64,000 bases of DNA from Homarus americanus (GCF_018991925.1 NW_024742338.1:4404594-4468593), one strand, 5' to 3'. Numbered from the stretch's first letter, positions 1 to 12,059 are shown. The notes: a model not told the origin generated them from the sequence alone. A program made the numbers and translations.

Positions 1-634
1 TTGTTGTTAGCCTTTCAGTTACGTGGTAGCAACATTCAAAGAGTGTACAAAGCCACGTGCTTATGTACACCCAAACATTCATGCTTGTCATGTACACATA
101 CACTCACACACACAGTCATATCTATATACACATGCATACATATAGCATTCACATAATCCCATTGCCAGAATAAGAGACTCATCACATCATTAGCTTAACC
201 AATAATATTTTCTCCTTAACTCTAACAAAGCCGTGAACATCTGTCGTCTCCTGTGGTATTGAAGCAACTGTTGCCTCACCAATAGAATAGTATTGGTGTG
301 GAGTCGGCTTACCCTACTTCAGCCTCTCACAGACGATAACAACAGGATATTGGAATAACAACAAAAACAACAACAATTAAAACAACAAAAATAATAAAAA
401 CAATAACACTATGATAAACAACATTAACAACAAAAAACAGCAAGGCCAAGTATAGTAACAATAACAGCCCTTAAACACAATTTTATTTCATAGCAGCCCT
501 ATAAAACACCCGCTTTGCCAAACGTCTATAAAACTTTGTATGGTAAAATATATCATTACTATTGGTAACCCTTCTTATGTCTTTACATGCTATGTAAACT
601 TTCACTATTTTATATTATTTCTTTATAAAAATAA
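1..634. other. AT-rich DNA, no gene seen
   Basis: The stretch has short CA and CAA/ATA-rich runs (about 360-440). No open frame with coding character, splice-flanked exon or promoter motif could be recognised. Confidence 0.5.
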
Positions 635-637
635 AAC

Positions 638-846
638 ATCCTTACGCCTGTGGTACACTTTACATGTTATCCTTACGCCTGTGTTACACTTTACAGTAGT
701 ATCATACGCCTGTGTTACACTTTACAGTAGTTATCATGCGCCTGTATTGCCTTTACAGTAATTATCATACATACAACAGTACCTTTACAGTAGTATCCTT
801 ACGCCTGTGTTACACTTTACATGTTATCCTTACACCTGTGATACAT
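638..846. repeat. ~32-bp imperfect minisatellite
   Basis: Copies begin with forms of TTACGCCTGTGTTACACTTT followed by an ACAGTAGTATCA or ACATGTTATCC spacer. About six degraded copies are seen. The small open frame across it is a product of the repeat. Confidence 0.7.
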
Positions 847-968
847 CCTTTTCAATGGCATTTAATGTCTGTCAATCTGTCCAGTCAGTAGTACTTATTT
901 ATTTAGGCACGTCATACTTGGCTGCCTGATATACATCTGAAATAAATATGTACGCCTGTAGTATTACC

Positions 969-971
<3 letters not shown>

Positions 972-1008
<37 letters not shown>

Positions 1009-1031
1009 ACAAAACATATTTTGTTTATTTT

Positions 1032-1073
<42 letters not shown>
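972..1073. repeat. (GT)n and (CT)n microsatellites
   Basis: A GT run at about 972-1007 is followed by a CT run at about 1033-1073. Confidence 0.95.
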
Positions 1074-1074
<1 letters not shown>

Positions 1075-1539
1075 GGGAGGTGTGTCAGGTGTAGGCCCGT
1101 CACCCTCACCTTCTGTCACCTTCCTTTAAATAATGAGCTACATTTGCTGCTTCAAACATTCATCTTTCTAGGCTTTGCTTTGTGCATGTTATCATCAATT
1201 TACATCATCATCATTAAAGTTTCATCATCATCCTCAAAAATATAGCCAATATTTTTGTTTTAGTCATATGTGTGCTATGTAAATACATGTCTCCTCTCTC
1301 TTCCTCCTCTCCCTTCTCCTCTCCTTCTCCTCCTCATGTTTATATACCTCTTTCTTGACCATCACCACCCGCCACTACTACCACACACCACCATTACTAC
1401 TACTACTGCTGCTACTGGAACTGCTACCACCAGCTGTACCACCAGGCAAGAATCTCCTACCATCCTGCATCTCCTGTGTGTGTCTGTGTCTGTCTGTGTC
1501 TCCCCTTTCACATAACCATCCCGTCCTCTGTCTTAACAT

Positions 1540-4500
1540 GTACTCCCTCCCTCCCTCCCTCCTTCCTCCTTCCTCCTCCCTTCCTTACCCCCCCTCCCCT
1601 CCCCTCCCCTCCCCTCCTCCCTCCTCCCCTCCCTCCCTCCCTCCCCTCCCCTCCCCACCCTCCTTCCCTCCCATCCCTCCCCTTCATCCTTCCTTCACAT
1701 TCCTCCCTTACCCTCCTCCCTCCCTCCTCCTTTCCTCCTTCCTCCTTCCATCTCTCCCTCCCCTCCCTCCTCCTTCCCCCTCCCCTCTCCTCCTCCCTCC
1801 ACTCCTTCCCATCCACTCCTCCTCCCTTCTTCCTCCTTCCCTCCTCCCTCCTTCCATTCCTTCACTCCTCCTCCTCCTCCTCCTCCACCCCCACCCCCTC
1901 CCTTCCTCCTTCCCCCTCCTTCCTCCTCCTTCCTTCCTCCCTCCTCCTCCTTCCCACCTCCTCCCTCCCTCCCTTCTTCCCTCCTTCCCTCCTTCCTCCT
2001 TCCTCCTTCCTCCCTCCCTCCCTCCCTCCTCCCTCCTTCTCCTTCCCACCCTTCCCCTCCCTCCCCTCCTTCCACCTTCCTCATCCTTCCCCTCCTCCTC
2101 CTTACCCCTCCCTCCCTCCCCTCCTCCTCCTCCCTCATTCCTTCTCCTTCATCCTCCACCTCCCTCCCTTCCTCATTGCCCTCCTCCTCATCATCATTCC
2201 ACCACCCCATCCATCCTCCACTCCATCCTCCTTCCCCCACCCCCTCCTCCTCCTCCTTCCATCCTACCTCATTCCTTCCTCCCTCCCTCCTCCTTACCCC
2301 ACCTCCTCCTCCTCCTCCTTCCTCATTCCCCCCCCCCCCTCCTTCCTCCTCCTCCCTCCTCCTCCTTACCCCACCCCTCCCTCTTTCCACTCCTCCTTAC
2401 CCTCCCCCCCTCCCCTCCCTCCTTCCTCCTTCTTCTCCCTCCCTCCTCCTTACCCCACCTCCCCCCTCCTTCCCCCTCCTTCCCACTCCCTTCCACCACC
2501 CTCCTCCCTTCCTCCCCCTCACTCCTACCCACCCATCACTCCCCTCCCCTCATCACCACCATCCATCATCCCCTCCTTCCCCCATTCTCCTCATCCATCC
2601 ATCCCTCCTCCCCTTACCCCCACCTCCTCACTCATCCCCCATTACATCATTACATTCATCACTCCTCCTCCCTACATCCCACCCCACCCCTCCTCCACAT
2701 CCATCATTCATCCATTCCACTCATTCCCCACAATCATCCTCCTCCCTCCTCCTTACCCCACCCCTCCTCCCCCTCCTCCTTCCCCTCCTTCCACCCTCCT
2801 TCCCACCTTCCTCCTCCTCCTCATACACCCCACCCCCTCCTCCCCACCTCCCCTCCTCACCCCCTCCTCCCTCCTCCTCCTCCTCCTCCTTCCTTCCCTC
2901 CATCCCCTCATCCTTACCCCACCCCTCCCTCCCCCTCACTCCCTCCATCCTTCCCCCATTACACCTCCTCCTCCTCCCTCCCCTTACCCCCCCCCCCCCC
3001 CCCCCCCCCACCCCTCCCATCATCCACCTCCATCATTCCTCCCATCAATCACACATCCTCCACTCCTCATCATCCCACCCCCACCCCTCCACTCCTCATT
3101 CCACTCAGCTTCCCCCAACCTTCCTCCTCATCCTCATTCTCCTACCCACCTTCCCCATCCATCCTCATTCCTCCCCCTCCTTCCCTCCCTCCCTCCTCCT
3201 CCTTACCCCCACCCCCTCCCTCCCTCCCTCCTCCTTACCCCACCCCCTTCCTCCCTCCTCCTCCCTCCTTACCCCCACCCCCCTCCCTCCCTCCTCCCTC
3301 CCTCCTCCCTCCCCCACCCCCCCTCCCTCCCTCCCCTCCCTCCTCCTTACCCCTCACTCCCCCTCCCTCCCTCCTCCCTTCTCCCCACTCTCAACCCCTC
3401 CCCTCTCCTCCCTCCTCCCTCCACTCCCACCCCCTCCCTCCCTCCTCCCTCCTCCTACCCCCACCCCTCCCTCCTCCCTCCTCCTTCCCCTCCTTACCCC
3501 CCACCCCCTCCCCTCCCTCCCTCCTCCTCCCTCCTTACCCCACCCCTCCCTCCCTCCCCTCCCTCCTCCCTTCCCCACCCCCTCCTCCTCCCTCCCCTTC
3601 CTCCTTACCCTACCCCTCCCTCCTCCCCTCCTTCACCCCTCCCTCCTCCCTCCCTCCTCCTTACCCCACCTCCTCCCTCCCCCCTCCTCCCCATCCCCAC
3701 CCCCTCCCTCCTTCCTCCCTCCCTCCTCTCCTCCCCACCCCCTCCTCCCTCCCTCCCTCCTTCCTTACCCCACCCCCTCCTCCCTCCCTCCCTCCTTCAT
3801 CTCCTCCCTCCCTCCCTCCCTCCTTTCCTGCCCCCCACCCCCTCCCCCTCCCTCCATCCATCCTCTCCCACCTCCCTCCCTCCCCTCCCTCCCTTCCTTC
3901 TCATCTCACCCCCTTCCCTCCCTCCCCCCTCCCCTCCTCCTCCCCCACCCCTTCCCTCCCTCCCTCCTCCTTCCCACCCCCTTCTCCACCCTCCTCCCTC
4001 CCTCCTTCCTCACCTCTCTCCTCCTCCTCCCTCCCTCCTCCTTACCCCACCCCCTCCTCCTCCTTCCACCTCCTCCCTCCTTCCTCCTCTTCTCCTCTCA
4101 CCCCTCCCTCCTCCTCCATCTCCTTCCTCACCCCCCTCCCTCCCTCCTCCCTCCCTTCCTTCCTCACTCCCCACCCCTCCTCCCTCCTCCTTCCCATCTC
4201 ACCCCACCCCCTCCCTCCCTCCCTCCATCCTCTACACCCTTCACCCCCCTCCTCCCTCCCTCCCTCCTCCTTACTCCCCACCCCTCCCTCCCTCCTCCCC
4301 CTCCCTCCCTCCCACCCTCCTCCTTACTCCCTCCTTCCCCTCCCTCCTCCCTTCCTTCCCTCCTTCCCCTCCCTCCCTCCTCTCCTCCCCACCCCTCCCT
4401 CCTTCCTCCCTTCCTCCTTCCTCCTTCCTCCCTCCCTCCTTCTCTTCCCCACCCCTTCCTCCCTCCCCTTCCTTCCTTCCTTCCCCTCCCCTCCCTTCCT

Positions 4501-5006
4501 TACCCCACCCCCTTCCCTCCTTCCTCCTTCCTTCCTTCCCTCCTTTCCTCCCTCTCCTCTTCCTCCTCTCTTATTCCCTTCCCTCCCTCCTCCCTTCCCA
4601 TCCTTCCTTCCCTCCCTCCCTCCCTTCCCCCACCCCACTCCTTCCCTCCTCCCTCCTTCCTCCTTCCTTCCCCTCCCTCCCTCCTCCTCCATCTCCCCAC
4701 CCCTTCTCCTTCCTCCCTTCCTTCCTTCCCCTCCCCTCCCTCCCTCCTCCTTCCTTACCCCCACCCTTCCCTCCCTCCTCCTTCCTTCCCTTCCTTCCTC
4801 CCTCCCTCCTCCCACTCCCCACTCCTCTCCCTCCTTCCTTCCTTCCTTTCCTTCCTCCCTCCTCCTCTCTCCCTCCCTCCTCCTCCTCCCTCCTCCTCCT
4901 TTCCCCACTCCCTCCTCTCTACCCCACCCTCCCTCCCTCCTCACTCCCCACTCCCTCCCTCCTTTCCTCCCCACCCCTCCCTCCTTCCCTACCCCACCCT
5001 CCTACT
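1540..5006. repeat. 3.5 kb polypyrimidine (CT-rich) array
   Basis: The + strand is almost purely C and T, built from CCTCCCTCC-type units punctuated by a TTACCCCACCCC-like motif every few tens of bases. A G-free run of this size is a homopurine:homopyrimidine tract that could form triplex DNA, and G-quadruplexes on the - strand. Because stop codons need A or G in fixed places, all three + frames stay open for most of its length. The resulting Pro/Ser/Leu and Gly/Arg/Glu frames have no coding credentials. Confidence 0.95.
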
Positions 5007-5153
5007 CCAACCACATAATATAAACTTATTCTTCATTTGTTTGTTTTTTCTCGAGTCTTATTATTGTTTTATTTAGTCTTATTTCTCTCTTTGTCGTTCA
5101 TTCTCTTCTCTTGTTTAATTCCTTCTTTATTTGTGCGTCTATTCATCTATCAA

Positions 5154-5238
5154 TCCGTCCGTCCGTCCGTCCGTCCGTCTGTCTGTCTGTTTGTCTGTCT
5201 GTCTATATCTATCTATATCTATTTATATCTATCTATGT
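5154..5238. repeat. (CCGT)n/(CTGT)n/(CTAT)n tetranucleotide repeat
   Basis: CCGT units change to CTGT and then to CTATAT-like units, a compound microsatellite just upstream of the promoter at 5346. Confidence 0.9.
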
Positions 5239-5254
5239 TGTTGGCACGGTCAAT

Positions 5255-5381
5255 CACAGGAGGTGGGCGTGGCTTGTGGCACTAAGAAGGGGAGGGGTTT
5301 GGTGGTGGTGGGGGGCGGAGCTTAATAGACCCCAAGCCAGGAGATTATAAATGGGTCTCCAGCTTTCACCAGATTCATTCC
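5255..5381 (+). promoter_or_regulatory. TATA/Inr core promoter with upstream GC boxes
   Basis: GGGCGTGGC (about 5266) and GGGGCGGAGC (about 5311) lie upstream of a TATAAAT box at 5346-5352. TCATTC at 5375-5380 matches the arthropod initiator TCAKTY and puts A+1 at 5377, 31 bases after the start of the TATA box, which is the usual spacing. The start codon at 5453 follows 76 bases later. No convincing downstream promoter element was found at +28 to +33. This is the best core promoter in the window. Confidence 0.7.
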
Positions 5382-5452
5382 CATTCGACGTCATAAGGGA
5401 ACACACGTCCTCACCGCTGTCTCCTGCACTCTCACTCTAGCACCACCACATC

Positions 5453-5461
5453 ATGGCAAGG
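5453..5461 (+). CDS. First coding exon (Met-Ala-Arg) of a secreted-protein gene
   Basis: ATGGCAAGG is followed directly by a donor GTGAGG at 5462. A first exon coding only a few residues before a long phase-0 intron is the usual layout of arthropod cuticle and other secreted-protein genes. The exon joins in frame to the signal-peptide exon at 11464 and equally well to the exon at 12333. The linkage rests on promoter position, phase and family habit; no transcript evidence is available here. Confidence 0.5.
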
Positions 5462-5647
5462 GTGAGGATTACAGCCTGTTATGGCAACGTGTGTATGTCG
5501 ACCGTCCTATGGCAATATTGTGATTTATGTGTTACCTGTGACATGTTTTTACGTGTTATGTCAACTTATGGCAAGACATGGTATGTGTTCTGTCAAGTCA
5601 TCCTGGCAACGTTATTCTAATATGGCAAAGCCGTGTGTGGGTGGAGT

Positions 5648-5655
5648 AAGGTGTG

Positions 5656-5710
<55 letters not shown>

Positions 5711-5726
5711 GTGTGTGTGTGTGTGA
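5648..5726. repeat. (GT)n microsatellite
   Basis: About 35 GT units with scattered GC interruptions. Confidence 0.95.
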
Positions 5727-5974
5727 AAGGTGATAATGTAGATAATAAAAAAGGACCTCGTGTATAAACTATTTACCGCCATGTTACTTTGCAATCAACA
5801 AGTACCAACAACAACAAAAAAATTATTGATGAATGTTGTGATGTTGCCAGAAGGATGTTTCTCCTCCTGGGACACGTTGCAGTGGATGTTGAACCAGTTG
5901 CACGATGTTGCAAAGCCGTGAGTGATGTTGTGTTTTGTGGTAATGTGTCTCTCTCTCTGTTATATCAAGCGGGG

Positions 5975-6200
5975 TGTGTAGTGAGGGTGTAGCCTTTGTG
6001 TAGTGAGGGTGTAGCCTTTGTGTAGTGAGGAAATTAGCCCAGCCTTGTAGTGAGGTGTGTGTGGGTGTATGCTGTGTATGAGGTGTAGCCTTTGTGTGGT
6101 GTAGCCTTTATAGGTGAGGTGTGCTGTGTGAGGTGTAGCCTTTGTGTAGTGGTGTAGCTTTGTGTAGTCAAGTGTAGCCTTTGTGTAGTCAGGTAAGGAA
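5975..6200. repeat. Imperfect ~20-bp repeat, GTGTAGCCTTTGTGTAGT
   Basis: Roughly ten degraded copies of a GTGTAGCCTTTGTGTAGTGAGG-like unit. The antisense open frame across it is repeat-driven. Confidence 0.7.
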
Positions 6201-6445
6201 TCTCGACCTTGTGAAATATGTGTGAAACACCACACCTAGCTGGATTTTGCTGAAGTGAAATTACTGTTTTTAATCAATAATGTGTGTGTGTGTGTGTGTA
6301 CGTAACTATGTGTGTATGTACATACAGGTATATATGTGTGTATGTACGTATATATGTATGTATGTATGTACGTATCAGGGTGTGTGTGTGTAAGTGACCA
6401 CCTCAGTCTATCTGGCCATCAATCCAATGTAACTACACTCCCCCC

Positions 6446-6690
6446 CTGTGAGAGAGATAGGGAGAGAAAGAACAAGGAAGGAGAGAGAGAGAGAGAGAGA
6501 GAACAAGGAAGGAGAGAGAGAGAGAGAGAAGAGAAAGAACAAGGAAGGGAGAGAGAGAGAGAAAAAAGAACAAGGAAGGAGAGAAAGACAAGGAAGGGAG
6601 AGAGAGAGAGAGAAGAAGGAGAGAACAAGGAAGGAGAGAGAAAGAACAAGGAAGGAGAGAGAAAGAACAAGGAAGGAGGGAGAGAGAAAC
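6446..6690. repeat. GA-rich minisatellite
   Basis: The unit is close to GAACAAGGAAGGAGAGAG with variable GA lengths, about ten copies. Charged Glu/Arg/Lys frames through it are artefacts of composition. Confidence 0.85.
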
Positions 6691-6784
6691 TTTCTAACAC
6701 ACACTACGTCAGTTTTCTCCCGTCACCATTTTTGTTTTTTTTGCAGAGAAAACTGAGAATATTTGATCAACATTTAGAAATCTG

Positions 6785-6845
6785 TGGCGGTGTGGTCATT
6801 GGTCTCAAACAGCAGCCTAAAGGTCCCGGGGTCGAGTCTCTCTAT
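6785..6845 (+). mobile_element. tRNA-like SINE head (A and B boxes)
   Basis: GTGGTCATTGG (about 6792) resembles a pol III A box. GGGGTCGAGTC (about 6829) resembles a B box about 37 bases downstream. No cloverleaf with a good acceptor stem was found, so this is more likely a tRNA-derived SINE than a tRNA gene. Confidence 0.4.
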
Positions 6846-7390
6846 TGGTTACGATTCACCTTGACCCCGAGTCTGTTCAGTATAGGTAGTACATAAACAC
6901 AGACCTACAGACAAGTCTTATTGATAGCTTAATATATATTTGATGGGGTTAAGTTTCTGGGTAGGTTAACCGGGGTATTATTTATCATTATTATCACCAT
7001 CATTATCAACCCTTACCAGCAATATACACACGGATATGAAGCAGCTTGAGCCCAAACACTGAACCATAAATTGCTTTCATTATTTCTCAAAACATTAATC
7101 CATTTTCACCCTTGAACTAACCTCTCTGCCGGGCCCCTGAGGCAGTGAAAATACCCCCTGACATTTTTACCAACTGTGAAATTATCAGAGAGCGAACACA
7201 AATATATATAATAGTGAAGAAAAATAATAGTAGGTGTTTTCGTGGAGTTATTTTACGCATGCGCAGTTCGGGGTCAGTGATTTTCTTTAGTTTTTTGGGG
7301 TTGTTTTGTCGTATGATCAGATAATTTACTCCTGAGGGTCTTGAAAGGCGAGGTGGTGACTTGTACTCGATTCTAGGTTTTGTCTTGGTG

Positions 7391-9338
7391 ATGTGTGTGT
7401 GTGTGTGTGTGTTGGTGAGGTGTGTGTGTGTGTGTGTGTTGGTGAGGTGTGTGTGTGTTGTGTTGGTGAGGTGTGTGTGTGTGTGTGTGTGTGTTGGTGA
7501 GTGTGTGTGTGTGTGTGTGTTGGTGAGGTGTGTGTGTGTGTGTTGGTGGTGTGTGTGTGTGTGTTGGTGAGGTGTGTGTGTGTGTGTGTTGGTGGGGTGT
7601 GTGTGTGTTGGTGAGGTGTGTGTGGTGTGTTGGTGAGGTGTGTGTGTGTTGGTGGGGTGTGTGTGTGTGTTGGTGGGGTGTGTGTGTTGGTGGGGTGTGT
7701 GTGTGTGTTGGTGGGGTGTGTGTGTGTGTTGGTGAGGTGTGCTGGTTAGTGGGGTGTGTGTGTGACTTGGGGTGTGTGTGTGTGTGTGTGTTGGTGGTGT
7801 GTGTGTGTGTGTTGGTGAGGTGTGTGTGGTTGGTGGGGTGTGTGTGGAGTTGGTGGGGTGTGTGTGTGTGTTGGTGTGTGTGTGTTGTTGGGGTGTGTGT
7901 GAGTTGTGAGGTGTGTGTGTGTGAGGTTGAGGTGTGTGTGTGTGTGTGTGTGTTGGTGAGGTGTGTGTTGTTGTTTGAGTGTGTGTGTGGTTGGTGATGT
8001 GTGTGTGTGTGTGTTGGTGGGGTGTGTGTGTGTGTTGGTGGTGTGTGTGTGTGTGTGAGGTGTGTGTGTGTGTGGATGTGTGTGTGTGTGGTGGGGTGTG
8101 TGTGTGTGTGTGTTGGTGGGGGTGTGTGTGTGTGTGTGTGTTGGGGTGTGTGTGTGTGTGTGGGGTGTGTGTGTGTGTGTGTGTTGGGGTTGTGTGTGTG
8201 TGTTGGTGGTGTGTGTGTTGGTGGGGTGTGTGTGTGTGGTGGTGTGGTGTGTGTGTGTTGGTGGTGTGTGTGTGTGTTGTGGGGTGTGTGTGTGTGTGTG
8301 TGTGTGTGTTGGTGAGGTGTGTGTGTGTGTTGGTGGGGTGTGTGTGTTTGGTGGGGTGTGTGTGTGTGTTGGTGGTGTGTGTGTGTGTGTTGGTGGGGTG
8401 TGTGTGTTGGTGGGGTGTGTGTGTGTTGGTGGGGTGTGTGTGTGTGTTGGTGAGGGGTGTGTGTGTGTGTTGGTGGGGTGTGTGTGTGTGTGGTGGGGTG
8501 TGTGTGTGTGTTGGTGGGGAGTGTGTGTGTGTGTGTTGGTGGGGTGTGTGTGTGTGTGTGTGTGTGTGTTGGTGGTGTGTGTGTGTGTTGGTGTGAGGTG
8601 TGTGTGTGTGTGTGGTGGGGTGTGTGTGTGTGTGTGTTGGTGGGGGTGTGTGTGTGTGTTGGTGATGTGTGTGTCTGTTGGTGAGGTGTGTGTGTGTGTT
8701 TGTGAGGTGTGTGTGTGTGTTGGTGGGGTGTGTGTGTGTGTGTGTGTGTGTTGGTGAGGTGTGTGTGTGTGTGGGGTGTGTGTGTGGGTTGGTGAGGTGT
8801 GTGTGTGTGTTGGCGAGGGTGTGTGTGTGTTGGTGAGGTGTGTGTGTGTGGTGGTGGTGTGTGTGTGTGTGTTGGTGGGGTGTGTGTGTGGAGTTAGTGA
8901 GGGTGTGTGTGACTTGGTGAGGGTGTGTGTGTGTGTGTGTGTTGGTGAGGTGTGTGTGTGTGTGTTGGTGAGGTGTGTGGAGTTGGTGAGGTGTGTGTGT
9001 GTGTGAGTTGGTGGAGTGTGTGTGTGTGTTGGTGAGGTGTGTGTGTGTTGGTGAGGTGTGTGTGAGTTGGTGTGTGTGTGTGAGTTGGTGTGTGTGTGTG
9101 TGTGTTGGTGGGGTGTGTGTGTGTTGGTGAGGTGTGTGTGGGGTGGTGGTGTGTGTGTGAGTGTTGGTGAGGTGTGTGTGAGTGTGGGTGTGTGTGGTGT
9201 TGGTGGTGTGTGTGAGTGTTGTGAGGTGTGTGTGTGTGTTGGTGGTGTGTGTGTGTGTGTTGGTGGGGTGTGTGTGTGTGTTGGTGGTGTGTGTGTGTTG
9301 GTGAGGTGTGTGTGTGTGTGTTGGTGGGGTGTGTGTGG
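7391..9338. repeat. 1.95 kb GT-rich array
   Basis: GT runs of 8-26 bases alternate with GGTGAGG, GGTGGGG or GGTGG punctuation, giving an irregular higher unit of about 20-30 bp. All long Cys/Val/Trp and Thr/His/Pro frames here follow from the repeat. Confidence 0.95.
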
Positions 9339-9420
9339 TAGCCTAGTGGTGAGGCCGGGATACACACCTAACAGTCTGCGGGTACAACTAGTTAGTATCC
9401 AGTACAGTTTATAGTAATGA
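9336..9420 (+). mobile_element. tRNA-like SINE head with a perfect A box
   Basis: TAGCCTAGTGG at 9339-9349 matches the A-box consensus TRGCNNAGYGG exactly. A weak B-box candidate (GGGTACAACTAG, about 9380) follows. It sits exactly at the end of the GT array. No cloverleaf is supported. Confidence 0.4.
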
Positions 9421-9867
9421 TCAGGCCCATTACTGAGGTCTGCTGGGGTCTGTGGTGCAAGTCAACCCGGCCCCGTGTCCAAGTAGGCCCTTTTCTAAAT
9501 AGGCCCTTGTGCTTGTATGAGCCCTTGTGCTAGTAGGCCTTTGTCATAATAGGCCCAATTTCTAATAGATCGCAGTTCTAATGTGTCACAGAGTTAAAAG
9601 GTAAGTTGTGATAGAGACAAGTGCCAATAGACCTCAGTGTAACCTGGGTATTTGTCCACCTCTAGTTGTGATCTCTCTCTCTCTCTCTCTCTGCAGGTCC
9701 GGATTCCTGTGAAATTTACGACAAAAAGGTAAACAACAAAATATAACAGAAAACGAAGTCATATCTCTCAAGGGGTGACTTCTTCAGACCGTAAATTACC
9801 TTGAGAGATAATTACCCTTAATGACTTGATTCAATTAAAAGGAAACACTGGAGGAAGTGACTTTCAT

Positions 9868-9898
<31 letters not shown>

Positions 9899-10380
9899 CT
9901 CATTGGCTGCGTCCGTGTGAAAAAATAGGGCGTTTCTGAGCGAATAGCGAAGGAAAGATAGAAAGACAAACATTTTGAAACTAAGAAATAGAAAGGTGGC
10001 CACTAACCACCAAAACCATAGGTAGTTGTCAGTGTACACGCCATAAGATCCTATAGTTTCTTAGAATACCCTACCCCAACTGAACTGATCAACAGGTGTA
10101 CGGTGGCCATAATTCTGTGGTTTTCCTTCCTGTGTGGGCGGATGTAGGTAACTGGACTGACACACGCACACACACACACACACACACAGGCTAGCACAGA
10201 CAAACAGACACACACCTTACGTAAGTCTTCCCGTATTAAGAGATAGTAATTCTTCTTCCCGTGTGAGACCAACAGAAGTGTTATAATAATCTGGGTTACG
10301 AGGTACAGACTGTGTCATGTTTACGTCAATGTTGCTCTCGGCCTCCGGCAGAAATGGCTCTGTCGTCCATCCCACTTTCC

Positions 10381-10620
10381 CCAATGCTAACCCCTCTCTC
10401 TCTCTCTCTCTCCCTTCTTCTCTCTCTCTCCTACTTTCTGCTGTTTTTATGTTTGTTTATCTTTATTAGCGTGTGGGCTGTTGGTTATGTTAACAGGTGG
10501 TCGTGACAACATCTCGACTTTCCCTCCGCCTCCCCCCATCGCTCCTTCTGTTGTGTTTCTCACGTGTTTGTGTGTACCAGACTGCTTCTGTTGTTGTTGT
10601 TTTATGTTATGGTGAGTTAT

Positions 10621-10658
<38 letters not shown>
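10381..10658. repeat. Two (CT)n microsatellites
   Basis: CT runs at about 10395-10430 and 10621-10658, with unremarkable sequence between them. Confidence 0.9.
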
Positions 10659-10660
<2 letters not shown>

Positions 10661-10944
10661 AATGCGTACAGTATCTGGAGTGTGACAGTGTTAGCGTGAC
10701 AGCACACGAGCTAGTGACAGTCATAATCTCTGTCATAAGCAGTCATTGTGTTCTGTGGAGTTAGAAGAGTAGGGAAAGTAAGGAAGTAGGGGAAGTAGGG
10801 AATGAGAAGGAAGGGAGAGGGGAGTCCCTGGGAGAAACTCTTATTCTTAAGGTCAGGAGGAGGATTTACCAGCCCCCCTTCACCACCGACCCAGAGCCAA
10901 CACCCTCACCTGGGCACCTCTTCCCATCACCACCTCTCCCCTTC

Positions 10945-11350
10945 CAGGTGGGTGAGTGGATGATGGTGTAGGTGGATGGGTGATGGTGTAGGTGGATGGG
11001 TGATGGTGTAGGTGGATGGATGGCCATGTTGAGTGAGTAATGTATGTGGGTGGGTGGGTGATAGCGTGGGTTCATAATCATTCCAAATCACGATACAGTT
11101 TCACTCTCAAATATCAAATGCGTTCCTCAGGCTGGTTATGTAATATGCTGTACTCTATCGATCTGTCTATATCGGTTGGTTAGGTTAGGAGTGAGAGGGG
11201 TGAGTGGGGAGGTGGTGTGAGTGTGAGGGGTGAGTGGGGGTGTGAGGTGAGTGGGGAGTGTGAGGTGGTGAGAGTGTGGTGGTGGCAGGTGTGTGGGGGT
11301 GAGTGGGAGTGTAGGGGTGAGTGGAAGTGTGTGAGGGTGGGTGGGGGTGA
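10945..11350. repeat. G-rich short tandem repeats
   Basis: A ~21-bp unit (GTGATGGTGTAGGTGGATGG) occurs about three to four times at 10960-11025. A GTGAGGGGTGAGTGGGG-like irregular repeat occupies about 11190-11350, just upstream of the acceptor at 11463. Confidence 0.75.
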
Positions 11351-11463
11351 GAGGAAGGTACAACATCCTTCTCTTGTGTGTTGTGTAAGGTTTCAGGTCC
11401 TATGGTGAGCCGCTGTGGTGAGGAGAGCCGCTGCTGATGATAACTATGATGATGATGTTTCAG

Positions 11464-12059
11464 GGTATGGTAGTGGTGTTGGTGTGTACGTGGGCGTGCA
11501 CCGTGGGCGGGACTTACGGCGCACCCGCCCCTCTACTTGGTGTTACCAGCGGGCCCCAGCAAGCAGCACAAATGGGTGGCCGGCTACTCCGACCACCTGC
11601 CGCTCTACGTCCCCAAGCCCTATATCATCCCTAAGTGGGTGCCTCACGTGGACCCCACCTACACTGCCTTCTGGGTGGCCCACACGCCCGCACCCACTAA
11701 GGGGCACAGCCTGGAAGCCGCTCACGCCAGCGTCCACCTTGCACCAGGCTTTGGCCCTCCAAGGAACTCTGTAGTGGTTTCATCTGGCGGGTACAACAGG
11801 AGGTTCTCCACCACCCCCGCTCCATGCCGCCCCCTTACCTAACACCCCCCTTCCCCTCGCCTCCACCGTGTCTGCTCAGGACCCCTCCCACCTGCTCCAG
11901 CTCCCCTCGGTGTACCTTCTGCCCTCAAAGTCTCCCCCCACCTCAGACCCAACCTTCCTGCCTCCCAAGAAGGAGGACATCCTTCACCAGAGTGACGTGG
12001 TCTCCAACTCTGTAGTACAGGATAGTGGTGTTGGCCATACCTCCTACACCCAACTGTAA
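11464..12059 (+). pseudogene. Secreted W/P-rich module protein, exon 2, with two apparent frameshifts
   Basis: After the acceptor at 11463 the frame opens with GMVVVLVCTWACTVGGTYG, a clear signal peptide once joined to Met-Ala-Arg of exon 1. The mature part (about 11550-11830) reads in the next frame and carries HKWVAGYSDHLPLYVPKPYI then IPKWVP, YTAFWVAHTPAP and GFGPPRNSVV. The tail (about 11820-12059) reads in the third frame and ends SNSVVQDSGVGHTSYTQL-stop. Each change equals one surplus base and lies beside C-rich runs (about 11545-11560 and 11808-11825). Coding character continues on both sides, so either base-call errors or recent decay would explain it. About 198 residues are implied. 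The same W/P module occurs in the exon at 12333. I do not recognise the family. No AATAAA was seen between 12060 and 12330. Confidence 0.6.

Larger units (their letters stand above)
5462..11463 (+). other. Proposed 6.0 kb first intron
   Basis: It runs from donor GTGAGG at 5462 to the acceptor TGATGTTTCAG ending at 11463. It holds GT arrays, a GA-rich minisatellite and two SINE-like tRNA boxes, listed separately. The rest, including 6850-7390 and 9420-10300, shows no coding exon that I can support. Confidence 0.45.

Noticed and set aside
1355..5076. Long Pro/Ser/Leu-rich open frames (up to ~1,200 codons) and antisense Gly/Arg/Glu frames
   Set aside because: They overlap in all frames over a polypyrimidine tract, which cannot form stops easily. 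They have no domain, start context or splice structure.
6312..6896. Glu/Arg/Lys-rich frame resembling a coiled coil
   Set aside because: It is produced by a GA-rich minisatellite; all frames look alike.
7391..9367. Cys/Val/Trp and Thr/His/Pro-rich frames
   Set aside because: They follow directly from GT/AC repeats on both strands.
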